A DNA stretch of 64,000 nucleotides from Diphasiastrum complanatum (GCA_029204225.1 CM055101.1:30408519-30472518), one strand, 5' to 3'. Shown: positions 46,477 to 58,766, numbered from the stretch's first letter. The notes: generated by a model not told the origin, from the letters alone. Numbers and translations: made by a program.

Positions 46477-49400
46477 CTCCCCCCCGTGGGACGAGGTAGA
46501 CATTGTCAGGCGGGTTGCCGACAAGGCCAACAAGACCGGTCAGAAGATCGTGCGCTGCCGATACTGTCTCATCGAGTTTGCTGCATCCCTCACTCGCCTT
46601 AAAGGCCCATCTGCTTGGTGCACGCCTTGAATGCTGCCTCTTGTGGCAGCATGACCGTCCCCGACAGGCAGCGAGTATTGGACACCTAAGGGCCGCGGCT
46701 CGTGGAAGGGGAGAACACCATTTCGGAGGGCATTCTCCGATTTTGCACCGCTCCTTAAGTGGCTAACCCAGAGTTGCTGCCTGCTTGGCTGGCACGCACG
46801 AGGAGAGGGAGTGCATCCTCCTCCGGTCCCTTTGCCCCTCAGACAGTTCTGCCTCATGCACCCCCATCTGCTCAGATTCCGGTGGATCCCGTCCCATCCC
46901 GTCCGCCAGTTGCCACTGCGGTTCCACCACCACCCACTGTTGCTCACACTCCACCAGTGTACGACTTTCTCATGGACTCTCCGCCACCCGAGCAGGCCCA
47001 GGATGGTACTGGGCGGGCCTTCGAGGATGTGGAAGAGATCCTTTCTTCCTTCCCTTCCCATCCGAATGACCTCCTCAGCCAGCAGTTTTCGTACCCCATG
47101 CCAGATGTTGCCCCTCCACCAGTGCACCCCACCTATGCTGCTGCACCCATCCTTGCCAGTGCATCCCACTCTCCCCATTCCACGTCTACAGCCGATGCAT
47201 CCACCAGTGCCCAGCCTGTCGCGTCATCATCCATTCCCGTCACGGTTGGTGCACCGTGTTGGAGGTCCACCACCCGTCGCCCACTAGGGAGAGCCCTTGT
47301 GCAGCAGACCATTCGTGGCGCGCATCAGCCGCACATGGACAGAGAGACCACACAGGCCGTGGCCAGTTTGATTTACGAGCTGAACCTCCCCTTTGCCATC
47401 ACCGACTCTGAGCCCTTCAAAAGGGCCTTTCGCCTTGCACAGTCTGTCAGCCCTAGCTGGAGAGTCCCTAGTTCAGAGGTTGTCCGCACACACATGCTGA
47501 GGGATAGGGTCGAGTCCTTGTCTAGAGAGATGGAGCCTCTATGTCGGCATTGGGCCACTTACGGTTGCAGCATCATGTCCGATGGCTGGACTGATGTCAG
47601 GAGGAGGCCGATCCTCAACATACTGGTCTCCAGCTGCATGAGCACACGGTTTTTGAGGGCAGTGGATTGCAGTAGGGGGGGGAGAGTCATATCTGCAGAG
47701 TTCATGTTTGATGTCATCAGGTCTTCCATCCTAGCCATAGGCTCACAGCATGTCGTCACGGTGGTGACGGACAATGCCACGAACTGCATTCAGATGGGTG
47801 TACTGCTAGAGGCCGAGTTCCCTCATATTGTTCATACCCCCTGTGCAGCCCACGACATAGACCTTCTGGTGGGGGACATTGGAGCACTTCCCTGGGTTAG
47901 AGCCATTGTCCGGGAGGCCCTCTTCTTGGTGACTTTTGTCACCAGAAAGAGGCGTGTTCTTGCCATGTTCCGGGTGTTCAGCCATCTGGACCTCCGTAAG
48001 CCAACCGCGCTTTGCATTCGACTTGGTGGTCATCGACCGTTTGATCAAGTGCAGGGCCCAGCTTCTACAGATGGTTGCCAGTGATCTTTCGGGTGCCAAT
48101 ACATTTCCGCACACTGAGGATGGGGAGCACTTTTCTTCCACGGTGAGGGGAGACCAGTTCTGGAGGGATGCACAGACATTGTCAAGACTGCTTCGACCAC
48201 TCTACATTGTGCTCCGCATGGCTGACAGCGAGGGGTCGACACTTGGACTGGTGTATGAGCTCATGGACCGGATTGGACAGTTCCTGCAGCTGCCCATCTT
48301 GCAGCCAGAGAGGTAAGCGGTACAGTGTTGCAATTGACCTTTATCTTTTCAGTACTTGCTAGTTTGTTTTTCTATCAATGTTAAGCTTTTTCGTAATGCC
48401 CTAAACCACATGCCCCTCACCTACAGGATGACAGAGCTGAAGTTCATATGGGAGACGCGGTGGAACTACTTCCACAGGAGTATCCACAACGTTTCACACA
48501 TGCTGCATCCCCTCTTCCTCTCTCCGACCCAGATCGCAGACAGGGAGCTCGAGGCCGATTGGCTTCAGTACATTCATAGGGTGGGTCCACACATAGGTTT
48601 GGATCCTATTAGGCTCATGGAAGAGCTCGCTGCATTTCGTTTCGGCATGGGCACATTCGGCCACCCGGCTGCCCAGGATCCAGAGAGGAGGCAGCTATCC
48701 ATTACCTGGTGGACCATGATTGGTAGCACATACCCATCTATACAACGTCTTGCACTGCTTGTCCTTTCTCAGGTGTGCATCTCATTTTATCCTCCATTTT
48801 TGTGTTTCGTTGAAGTTCCACCTCTGCCACAATGTGCTGAAGTATTTCAATGCACGCACCACAGGACTGTGCTGCCTCCGTGTGTGAGCGTAATTGGAGC
48901 ACATGGGCACTCATTCACACGAGGAGAAGAAACCGGTTGTCAGTGAGTCAGTTGGAGCGGTTGGTGTTCTGTAGCACCAACGCACGTCTCGCCAGGAGGC
49001 TTCCGACCATTACGAGCGCATTGCAGGTGATAAGCTAGTCTTTCATAGCATGTTGGTTGACTCCTGGTATGCTGGTTTCATTTCTTGATAAAGTTGTCTC
49101 TCTGACATGCAAATTTTAAACCTTGCAGACGAAGATATCCGATTTGGAGCGCCAGGTTGACTTGCCTATGGACAGCACCCAACCCATGCCTGCAGATGAC
49201 CTGGGCACACAGTTGATGGCAGAGAGAGAGGGAACTTGCCGAGATGAGAGAGAGAGAGCTTGGGCTTGAGCACAGAGATCCCCCATTGTATGAGGCAGAT
49301 GAGCCAGTGTTAGAGGATGGGCATGATGAGGATGAGCCCATTCGGGTTGTGTTTGCCAGACCAGAGAGGGATGAGGCAGATTATACAGGTGCAGGGCACA

Positions 49401-49523
49401 CGCCACGGGCAGGGGTCACAGGTGCATCACGTGGCAGAGGTGGGACACATGGCACAAGTTATACCGACAGACAGGCAGAGCACACAGGGGGGGCAGTGGC
49501 ATACCTACCTGTGTCGACATGAT
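46477..49523 (+). pseudogene. hAT-family (BED / DUF659 / dimerisation) transposase relic
   Basis: Domains in order: a BED-type zinc finger (WDEVDIVRRVADKANKTG, CRYC, RLKG) at 46490-46610; a Pro/Ser-rich linker; DUF659 in the frame 46759-48084 (MSDGWTDVRRRPILNILVSS near residues 273-292, VVTDNATNC near 335-343, HTPCAAHDIDLLVGDIG); continuation in the frame 47936-48316 (IDRLIKCRAQLLQM, LSRLLRPLYIVLRM); intron 48315-48426; next exon (FIWETRWNYFHRSIHNV, WWTMIGSTYPSIQRLA); intron to 48864; then the hAT dimerisation motif CERNWSTWALIHTRRRNRL; intron 49026-49128; a charged tail. Broken by a stop/frameshift after the zinc finger and a frameshift near 48010. GC content is clearly above both flanks. 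Confidence 0.85.
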
Positions 49524-50260
49524 GGAGGAGGATCTTGATAGAGGGCAGAGTGGTTCAGATGTCGGTCCCGCAGATGTTTGGATGCGTGCAGCCAGAGTCA
49601 TGGCCGTTACTACGATGCACACCAAAGGAGACACCTGATGACTTTCATTGCACAGATTGTGAGGCCATGCAGGGTCTACAGGGTGCACATGATGAGGCAC
49701 GGGATGAGGCTTGGGTTGATTCAGGGGTTGGTGCACAGGATGATTCAGAGGTTGGTGCACAGGATGATTTAGAGGCTGGTGCACAGGATGAGTCCCAGAG
49801 CCCAGAGCATTTGTATTCGGATGCCCAGCTGGCCGACTTGGTTGCCACATTGGATTCAGAGGCCCAGCAGATGCCGAGTGTCAGGGCGCCCCCATCATCT
49901 CTTGCCAGCATGCCATACACAGAGTCCCAGCCAGAGCAACCGCATGAGGTGCCTACAGTTCCTCTAGCTCGTCAGAGGGTGTATGTGCGTCGCACAGCTC
50001 CTCCAATGCCACCGATGCCATTTAGGCCTGCCTCTGTACTCTGTACATGTGATGCTACCCCCCTATGTTGGTCTCCCATTGGCCCCTCGGTTTTCTCACT
50101 CGCAGTGCCCATGTGCCCCTGCAACAGTCCCCTGCATCATGTACTGTAATTTCTTTTTTTACACCCTAAACCCCCTTTTTTTACTTTTTTTTGTCCTTTT
50201 TTTGGTGGTTAATATGCAAAAAATAGATATTAAAAATATTAAAAAATAAAAAAATATTAA
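49524..50260 (+). pseudogene. hAT element 3' part with Asp/Gly-rich repeats
   Basis: Frame 49535-50149 continues the acidic, repetitive tail. A 27-base unit encoding (D)SEVGAQDD recurs about four times at 49715-49795 (GVGAQDD, EVGAQDD, EAGAQDE). It ends in a Pro/Met-rich stretch (APPMPPMPF). AT-rich sequence resumes at about 50150. Whether the tail is translated with the transposase or is a separate captured sequence is unclear. Confidence 0.45.
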
Positions 50261-50263
50261 AAA

Positions 50264-50385
50264 TGGTACCGCCCTGGTATTGCGGATCCCAGGGCGGTAC
50301 CGTACCGGCGGTACCACTGATATGGTGCGGTACCACTGATATGGTACCGGCGGTACCATACCAGCAGTACCACGAGGCACTATGG
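50264..50385. repeat. GGTACC cluster with perfect hairpin
   Basis: GGTACCGCCCTGG at 50265-50277 and its exact reverse complement at 50289-50301 form a 13-bp stem with an 11-base loop. Five further GGTACC or GGTACCA sites follow, with 'ggtaccactgatatggt' twice (about 50310-50345). It lies at the right edge of the hAT segment, where subterminal transposase-binding repeats are expected. Confidence 0.7.
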
Positions 50386-50387
50386 TT

Positions 50388-52277
50388 CATGATAGTAGCA
50401 ATAATTAGAAAAATTTTCTATACGCATGCCTCGACACAGCTTCATACTTCTTCCATACCTTTGGGATTTGCAACTATTTTATGGTACTATAGTCTCTATT
50501 AGTTGTGGGCTTCTTTTTTGAGATAAGACTATTCTAAGATAAGACTCTTCTGGGACCTTGAAGATGTTCTTGACTAAGTAGAAATAGGAGCCATAGATTC
50601 TCATTTCTCAGATTATTGAGTTTGGTGTCCCGAGCTTCTTGTAGGAGAGTTCTATATTTATGGAGACCTTAGTTAGAGATTTGCCTTGAGTTGTGAACAA
50701 CCATTATTGTTCAATGAGTTTTCTTACTTGGAAAATGCTATTTGCTGTCTTCATTCTTCATTTGATGCCAATATGTGTGATTGAGTTCTTAACATGGTAT
50801 GAGAGCACCTTCTCATCTTCTTTAATAGTTGATTTTTCTTTCTAACTTCTCTCTCTAGGTGTTTCTTTCTCTAGCCATTTTTCTCTCTAGACCTAAATAG
50901 ACATTTTTGGCCATAACTGTTGTGTAATCAAGTTTGAGTTTTGTGAATTGCATCATTTTTTTTAAATAGGCACGACAAAAATTGAAAATAGATACATTCT
51001 TGGGAGCGTAGGATTAAGTTACACCCAGAGAAGCAATCAAAGTTCTCTTTGATTTTTTAGTCAAAGGGGTTACTTTTATGTTTTATTAACACCGCTTTTT
51101 AATTGTTTTTTTAAATGGTTCTACATGTTCTATAATGTCTTACAATCTTAACATCCCATTCCCTATCCCTTTTTACTTGCTAGAAGTGAAGTTATTGTAA
51201 AATCAAACTTTGGTCAAATGGAATAATCTATTTTATGTTTTGCAAGATTTTTGGTTCAAATCCCCTATGGATCTTGATGTTCCATATTTGAAGATGAGTT
51301 CAAGCTTTTCAATTGGCATCTTCAATGCAAAGATCATGAAGGTCATACAGGGGAATATTCTGTTTTTTGTGACAATCGTCCCAAGTTTGACATATGGAAG
51401 TCAAGATAATGTCAACATACTTTTCCTGTAATGATTTGCTTTCAATGCACTTATTGATTTTGAGTAGTAGATGTTACTTGCGGGATATTAGGCATGTTTC
51501 CTTCACTTTTTTTGGTTACTTTTGTTAGCATTCACCTTTCATAACACCTACTAGTGGTTCACAACCTTCTATACATGCTAACGCCTGCTTTTGGTAGTGA
51601 ATTTTTGATGTATTTTCTTCCTCTATTGCTTGTTTAAACCTTTTAGCAGTAGTAAACAGCTTTTATTGATAGCTTGACAGTTGGTGTTCTATTTGGAAGT
51701 CATTCTGGCAACCATTTCATCATCTACTACTTGCTGATGTTTACAAGAAGTTGTGGATAACATTCCCCCATTTCTAGCACCTACTTTGGAGAGTGCTATC
51801 ATGATGTATATCAACATCTATTCTTGATGGTTCTTCTGCCTATTTGTTTGGTATTTGTATTTTGAGGATGGTTGGGATGACAACAAGAGTTTGCTCCCTC
51901 AAGTATAACACAGTTTCATATTTCTCTATAAGCATGCCTCAACTATATACATGCTGCACAACTATTTTTGGGTCAGAACTATCATATGGCAGCTCTTGGA
52001 CTCCCTTTTAAGATGAGACCCTTCTGGGACCTTTCAAGATGCTCCCAAGTAAGTATAAATAGGAGCCAGAGACTCTCGTTTCTCAAATTATGGTCGTGCC
52101 CTGAGCTTCCTGTAGGAAAGTTCTATATTTTGGAGATCTTAGTTAGAGATTCGCCTGAGCTATCTACAACCATTATTATTCTTCATTGAGTTTTCTTGAT
52201 TGGAGAATGCTTTGTGAATGTTATTTGCTGCCTTTATACTGCATGTGATGCCAATACCTGTGTTTGAGGTCATAGCA
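50388..52277 (+). mobile_element. Small LTR retroelement without recognisable coding region
   Basis: 50400-50794 and about 51915-52277 are direct repeats ('gcatgcctc', 'gataagactcttctgggacc' / 'gatgagacccttctgggacc', 'ttagttagagatt', 'gatgccaata'). Both end in CA. The left one is followed by 'tggtatgagagcacc' at 50795-50809, one base off the plant tRNA-iMet PBS. The ~1.1-kb interior has only a short unrecognised frame (51210-51431), so the element resembles a TRIM or decayed copia. LTRs differ by many substitutions and small indels, so it is old. Left LTR start is uncertain by ~15 bases. Confidence 0.65.
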
Positions 52278-53373
52278 TACATATAGTAAACATAAAGGAT
52301 TTCATAGGCTTAGCATCTGTGCAGACAAACATTTCATGGCCTCATATAGCTTATATTCAATATAGTTTTTGCTGGGAATCCATGCATACCAAAACATATA
52401 ATTTTTTTGCAGGAATTTACCTACTACTCACACATTCTCTCATAGCCAATTATGCATGTAATAATCTTACAATTCATAATAAATCCACATTTGTAATAAT
52501 CGATTACCAGCTCCATGCGCATCCCCACAATATTCTGCATAGCACAAGAGGATTTGCAGATAATGATTAAAAATTGAACTAATGTTAGACAACGTTCATG
52601 GCACATTACTTGGTGATACACCTTTTGTTGCACTCAATCTCCTTCATGCAGGCAAACTTAGGCTTGCTTTGTTTCCATTGTAAAGGCTTCTTGGATTCCT
52701 AACCTAGCAAAAGTCAGCCAAAGCAACACTTGTAGAGTGACATCCTCATATACTCATTGATAGAGCTAATCCAATCTCACCCCGAGCTCTGAAATTCTTC
52801 ACATCATCCCAATCCAACCCTTACTCTGTTGCTATGTTTGTCCATACCATTGTAGCCCAACTCACTCACGGAGTTGCCTCTTCTAAGCACTGGAGGACTA
52901 GTGAGCTCATTATCCTGGCAGTACTAGGATGAGTCAATTGCAACTTCATCCCCGATATAGATAGCCTTAAAATTCAGCCCTTGGCTTCTAATTGGCAGTT
53001 CAGTGCATGTCACTCTCAAGCATGGTGTCCACCACTATTAGTCCAATATCGGTCAACTTTATCTGTAGTCACAGTTGCCCATCCATACACTAAACACACC
53101 TAGATTCAACTTGAGTAATCCTACCCTCGTCCAGGTTTCCTTAACTTAAGGTTAGCGATTATATAACCTAAGTTAATCAGGGACATAACATGTTGCTAGA
53201 GTATGGTCACAAAGACATCAAGAGGAGATAGCAATTGGCATCATATGGGAATGGTTTTGGGCCTGACATAATGGAATAATGTGAATAGGTTCAGTGAATT
53301 GTAGTTCCATAAAATACTGTGTCTTCTTACTCAGGTAATGCTGTCAAGGTTGACCATCTTTGTTCTTGCACAG
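52278..53373. other. No gene recognised; no CIPK kinase exons
   Basis: Searched by eye in plus frames for upstream CIPK kinase exons (for example the TADIWSCGVILFVLL or HPNIV segments); none seen. Otherwise featureless. Confidence 0.35.
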
Positions 53374-55775
53374 GTACATGCAGCAGAGTTCTCTTTCCCT
53401 CCATGGTTTTCTCATGGTGCGCGATCTTTGATTGAACGAATTCTAGACCCTAATCCTCGGACGGTAAAGCAACTGATTATCTTTCCATACACAGGAAAAA
53501 AGTTGGTCTTTTGACTACTGGGGTTAAAACATTGCCAACAACAATATCGAACTGCATATATGAAGCAGTGGGAAGCATCTCTTGTATGACATTGAATATC
53601 ATCTAGAAATTTCATGCTGTTTTACTAGATGACAATGTGGGTAACAAGTCTGAACTACTGTGCAGCGTATCACTGTCATGCAAATTCGTGAAGATGACTG
53701 GTTTAAGAAGAATTATGTACCTGTAAGGCTTTATGAGGATGAGGACGCCAACCTTGATGATGTCCAAGCTGTGTTTGACGATACTGAGGTGAGATTTAGC
53801 TTCTGCATTTAAACCCAAACTGATGATGGCTGTAGGGCAAATTCTAAGTTCCTCGAGGACATATAATTGGACAAGCTGCCATATGAAGATTACCTTTAGA
53901 CCATAGTAACAGGCAATAAGACCTGAAGAGAGTTTTAGTCAGCAAAATATAGAGGAAATATTTTTCCAGCTGACACAGTTTTGTTCTAACCAGGCAAATG
54001 CAAACCTTTAAGGACCATTCATTGGGAATGTTAGAATTTATCTGTTTAGTAGGCACTTCTTTTGATGAGGACCTCTAGTCCATTCCTTAGGCCTAAATTT
54101 TTGATGGTATGCTATGGTATGGCAGGCTAGTGTAGTACCTAAGATTTTAATATCCAAAGACCTTGTGAAGAAATGCGATGTCTGATTATTCTTAATTATG
54201 AGCAGTAAGTTCTGAGATAGACTGGTCATGTTTTATGACTGGATTTCCTGACTTCCTTTCAAGCTTTATGTGATTCCAGTTAATTGAGGCTTCTCTGGAC
54301 TCTAATAAAGAGGTGGTGCTAATGGGATAATACTTTTCCGAGAACACCTTGTCCATTTTAGAGTACCCTTCTGTTTAAAGGGTTGAAATTTAAATTTTGT
54401 ATGATTATGCATAAGTGAGTTGTATTTCTGTACAGGAAAAGTACGTGAAAGAGCAGAAGAAGTTTATAGAGACAGGTCCTTCTATGATGAACGCATTTAA
54501 TCTCATTGCCCTTTCTCAAGGACTTAACCTTGCTGTGCTGTTTGACAGGAGACAGGTGAAAATTTATTGATCTTAGGTTTCAGATTTTAAATTGGTGTTT
54601 TTCGAAGAACGTGTCTAAACTGGCGGAATTTTCGCATGTATGTATTATCTTGCAAATTGTGCACTTCAGACATATTGCAGGTGCAAATATCTATTGTAAT
54701 TGTTCAAAACGTCATATAGGATCATGTGAAACGTCAAACACGTTTCATATCAAGAAGTGAAGCCAAGGAAATTCTTGCCAGAATAGATGCTGCAGCAAGA
54801 CTGATGAATTTCAAAGTTCATACCAGGAACTTCAAGGTTTGTCCCTCCTTTATGATAAGGGATTGAAAAAAGGTGGAATTTTTTTGCAAGTGCACATGCT
54901 CTTTAAGAACATTCAGATTCTATGAGAGTTTAAAACTTTAAGTATTTATTTTTGTATTTGGTTACATCAATTCTACAATACTGGTGGCTTTGAGATAGTA
55001 CTTTCCAAAATATTGGTGACATTCCCATGCCTGAAAGTTCATATGCTATACAGTAGAAAGAGCACCTTTCTAAGCTTTCAAGGTTTTATATCTTTTGGCC
55101 ATTAACTTCTAAGCTTTCATATCCATGCTGAAAATGTTATTGTGAGGTGGAATAAGTTACAATAGTATGGAAAGCCAAGATCTTTCTTTTTATCGAAAGG
55201 GGACTACATGTGTGATGATGGTATGTGCTCTAAATTGGCTTCCCTTTTCAGAGTTCCAATTATTTTCAGGGATGAGTTTCCAAAGATAGCTTTGTAATAT
55301 TTCTAAGCTCTTCTTCCACTACTTGGTTGACAGAAGAGTCCTTCCCACGCAATCGAACTCTCTTAGAGAATATGGTTCTGCAACCTCTTCCTCCGCTCAA
55401 TTACTTGTTTATGACGATGATATGAAGTATGTTGTTGCTGTAATAAAATTGATTTTTTTTAAGATTATCAGGCTTATTAAATCAAGCTTTGAAGTTCCAG
55501 GCCGTAAAGAATTGTAGAATCTGTTGCATATCTACAAAATCTGATGCACTGTTCACCTTGGGGCAAATACATATAACACAAAGTGCTTGTTCAACCCCGA
55601 GCATGGGAGATGGCACTGGGTATATACTATACCGATCAATCCACTTCGCAGTAGCTATGACGTCTCAACCCACTGCACAAATGGCTCTCATCAGTCCAGG
55701 CCTTAATTGATTTGAATGTCTCACCTGATGCTCCTGATACCTTTTAGATAGTAACAATTCAGTGCCACATGTTGT

Positions 55776-55851
55776 GGGTTCCTCCTGTGCGGCTGCTCCC
55801 ACATGTCCAGCCTGGGTTCCTCCTGTGCGACTGCTCCCACATGTCCAGCCT
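55776..55851 (+). repeat. 38-bp tandem duplication (2 units)
   Basis: 55776-55813 and 55814-55851 differ at one base ('gtgcggctgctccc' against 'gtgcgactgctccc'). Confidence 0.95.
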
Positions 55852-57350
55852 GGTTATACTCTATTTGATCCTGAAGTACTAATCTAGTTATAACTAAGTA
55901 TAACTGAGACCGACTACTAACCACCATTAAGAGCCTAACTCACCGGGCTTCCCTTAGCCCAAGGCTAGACACATACTGGGATGTAATAGTTTCGAGTGAC
56001 AAGATCCATTGCAAGGATGTCTACAGCCGGTGTCTTCTTCATCAGCTTGAAGCCTTTGGATTACTTCCCTTTAAGATTAGAAAAGGAAGGTGTTGGAATG
56101 GATATTTATGCTTGGTTCCTCTCGACTGTAAAAACATGTCTCTGCTTTATTATTGTTTACTGCATCAACAGCCAGCTTGATGGTAATTGTTTGAACACCA
56201 GCCTGGGGTGCATCACGTTGAGCTGGCTGTTAAGGAACTCCTGGGGCTGGTTGTGCTAGAGTTGGAGATGCTTATTGAGCAGGGTTGGGAGGAATGGGTG
56301 TTAGAGGTTGGCCCATTATCTACTGATTGTTAGTGCCGTTGCACATGACTCCAAATTTGGTGGGCGTTTGGTCCATTAACGATAGTTGCAGTGTTCGATG
56401 CTGCATTCACATGCATTATGTCCCTTCTGTCCATAAATCTGTCAATATTGTAGTTGATTTAGGCGAAGGGGAAGTCACCTTGTCCACCAGTTGCGAAAAT
56501 ACTGAATTTATGTGAACTAGAATATTTGCGAGAAAACCTTCAAACGAGTGCGACCAATGCAATCAAGAAAAGCCTTCTGATCATGACTTAAAAGTCCTTT
56601 CTGAATAACAAAATTTTGCTACAAGCCCAATGATTACCAAAAAGAATGAGATGATAAGCATCATGCAGATCAGTAAATCTGGACAGCAAACAGTAGTAGA
56701 AAAATTTATCAATCTAATCACCTGCTTACACCTGGCTGAGCCATGAACAAGAACACTTTCAGAATATGAACTCTATTCGTCTTTATTCTAATTTCTCTCT
56801 CATCATTCTCCTCACCGTCTTAGCTGCTTAGTAAAGTTACTAAATCCTGTTGAATACTGCCATCTTGTGTACAGGATTCCCATGAACATCTTATCTACTC
56901 TGTTGACTTCGTGAACTTGTTTCCATACAATATGCTATTTTGTTGGACTGATATATGAGTGCTTTTACTCATACTGATTTTTCGATCCTGACTATATCAA
57001 TAGCTAGATATAACCTTGCCTACAACAATCAATGACAGCTTCCCTGACCTTAAAGCTCCCTGTAAATTATGTTTTGATTCAGTAGGTAGCAACCTGCACT
57101 TCTGACATGCTATAGCTGTTTAAATGATAATTTTTCAAATGGAAGTTAATTAAGGCTGTATGTAATCAATTACCTTACTATGCAATTGATCTAGGATGCA
57201 TCAACACTCCAAATGCAATTATGTAGATACACTTGCACGTAACAAGACAACCATGTTCTTGAGTAAGAGAAATTTCTATTATATATTTTTGCTACTTGCT
57301 TGGCTCCTTGATGATTTTTTTGCTAAGATAATTTTGCACATTATCTTCAT

Positions 57351-57750
57351 CATAGAATCAATGAACCGTTAACGGTTCACCACGGTTCTGAGAACCGTAC
57401 GGTTCTTTAAAAATTTTGTCCAAAACCGTGGTGAATCGCACTGAATAATTAATTAATTAATTAATTAATTTGTTTTTTGTCCCAGCCCCCAAAAATAGCC
57501 CAAAAAAATGCTAAAAAAATGCCAATTTTTTTTCAGAAAAAGCAGATTCTCCCTACTTAGATTATTTACTTCAAATGATTTAATCTCCCAAATTGATAAG
57601 AGAGAGAGAGAGAGAGAGAGAAACTAGCTTTGAGGGGGTTTGGGGGGAAATTTAGGAAATTAATTAATTAATTAATTAATTATTTTTTTACATGAACCGT
57701 GGTACCGTGGTACGGTTCCTTCCACGGTTCCCAGAACCGTGGGTTCTATG
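57351..57750. mobile_element. 400-bp hAT-type MITE
   Basis: Flanked by the 8-bp direct repeat ATCTTCAT (57343-57350 and 57751-57758). Ends are inverted: CATAGAATC... on the left and ...GTTCTATG on the right. Both subterminal zones are packed with ACCGTGG/CCACGGT and GAACCGT/ACGGTTC. Inside each there is a TTAATTAATT array (57443-57468 and 57658-57682), placed symmetrically. No coding capacity. An 8-bp target duplication is the hAT hallmark. Confidence 0.85.
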
Positions 57751-58766
57751 ATCTTCATGTGCAACACCGAGTGATACGTTTTTGAGGCCAAAAAGGGTTT
57801 TTCTGTTCTTCATTGAAGAAATATATAGAAGTTAAATATCTTGTTGAATGTAGCTTCCAGTCTCCAAAGCAATTGGGAGATCATTTCACATTAACCAACA
57901 AGACTTTCTATGGATGATATTTTTATCTGCAGAAGAATTCACAAAACTACGATTTTGCTTGCTGCAATTTGTTTACATGTGCCCACATGTTGAATCGGTT
58001 GAAGAGGACTTTACCTTCTTTTTTCTCTAGTTAATATGCTAATAAAAATAGAAAAATGGGTTTGTACCGACACCTTATTAGAATATTAGAAAAGTGGGTT
58101 TGTCGACTATTAGACTAAGTTTGTTACGGATGAAACATGTTCCTGTGTGAGATTTTGTTTGAAAAAGATTGATCTGTGATGGCAGAGGTCCAAATTTTGT
58201 TATGGGTCTGTTTTCATACGAGTCGTAAGCGACAGTTTGCTACATGACAAATATAAGTTTTCTTCTTATCTGTCAATACCTCTGCACTCGTGTACAGATG
58301 CGGCTAGAGTAGTTGACTCCCGGAAGAACAGGCCAACTCTCAGTTGCTATCGAGGTAATGAACGGCGAGTTGGCCTGGTAAAAGGCTTGATGTTTTTGAA
58401 AAAGTGTCATGACTACCATTAACAATGCTTGTCGATTCAGGTTTTTGAAGTTGCCCCTGCTTTTTACATGGTTGAAGTGCGCAAAGCCTTTGGAGACATT
58501 CTTGAATATCACAAGGTGATTGAGTTGTTGCCCTTTCTCCTGGTACATGTGCAATACATGCTGTGTTTTAGTTGATACGTAGTTAAGTTTGGTTAATTTA
58601 ATGATTCAATATTCTTAAGGTGAGAGTTTTCATTGGCTTGATGATGTTTTTACTTTTGCAGTTTTATAAAGATCTTTGCTGCCATTTAAGGGGTATAATC
58701 TGGAAGTCAGCTGATGAAGCAGATGATCTGGAAAATGCACAATTAATGAAAGCGGAGATCATTTAA

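Larger units (their letters stand above)
54837..58297. other. Large intron of the CIPK pseudogene
   Basis: 3.46 kb without further CIPK exons. It contains a 38-base tandem duplication (55776-55851), a region near 56160-56330 that on the minus strand reads Pro-rich (QPLTPIPPNP, QPAPGVP) and may be a retroelement or gene fragment, and the MITE at 57351-57750. Confidence 0.6.
53374..58766 (+). pseudogene. CIPK (CBL-interacting protein kinase) gene, 3' exons only
   Basis: Seven exons with canonical GT-AG borders: 53374-53463 (FPPWFSHGARSLIERILDPN, end of kinase domain), 53666-53788 (REDDWFKKNYVPV), 54436-54555 (NAF motif MNAFNLIALSQGLNLAVLF, which binds CBL calcium sensors), 54720-54836 (SRSEAKEILARIDAAARLMN), 58298-58354 (MRLE), 58441-58515 (VFEVAPAFYMVEVRK), 58662-58766 (FYKDLCCHLRGIIW, then an acidic end and TAA). 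Exon phases all agree and the order is that of the SnRK3/CIPK family. The catalytic kinase exons are missing upstream, and in exon 58298-58354 the codon after MRLE is TAG, so the product would lose the PPI-type C-terminus. The exons are otherwise clean, implying recent loss. The 3.5-kb intron holds a MITE. Confidence 0.88.

Noticed and set aside
46540-47178. 212-aa minus-strand frame opposite the hAT gene
   Set aside because: Shadow of a GC-rich coding strand; Gly/Trp/Arg-rich without motifs, while the plus strand has DUF659 signatures.
51210-51431. 73-aa frame before the CIPK exons as an upstream CIPK exon
   Set aside because: No kinase motifs, lies inside the small LTR element, and has no splice border matching the exon at 53374.
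56160-56330. Pro-rich minus-strand segment in the CIPK intron as a gene
   Set aside because: Interrupted by stops, no splice sites or domain; could be any decayed element.
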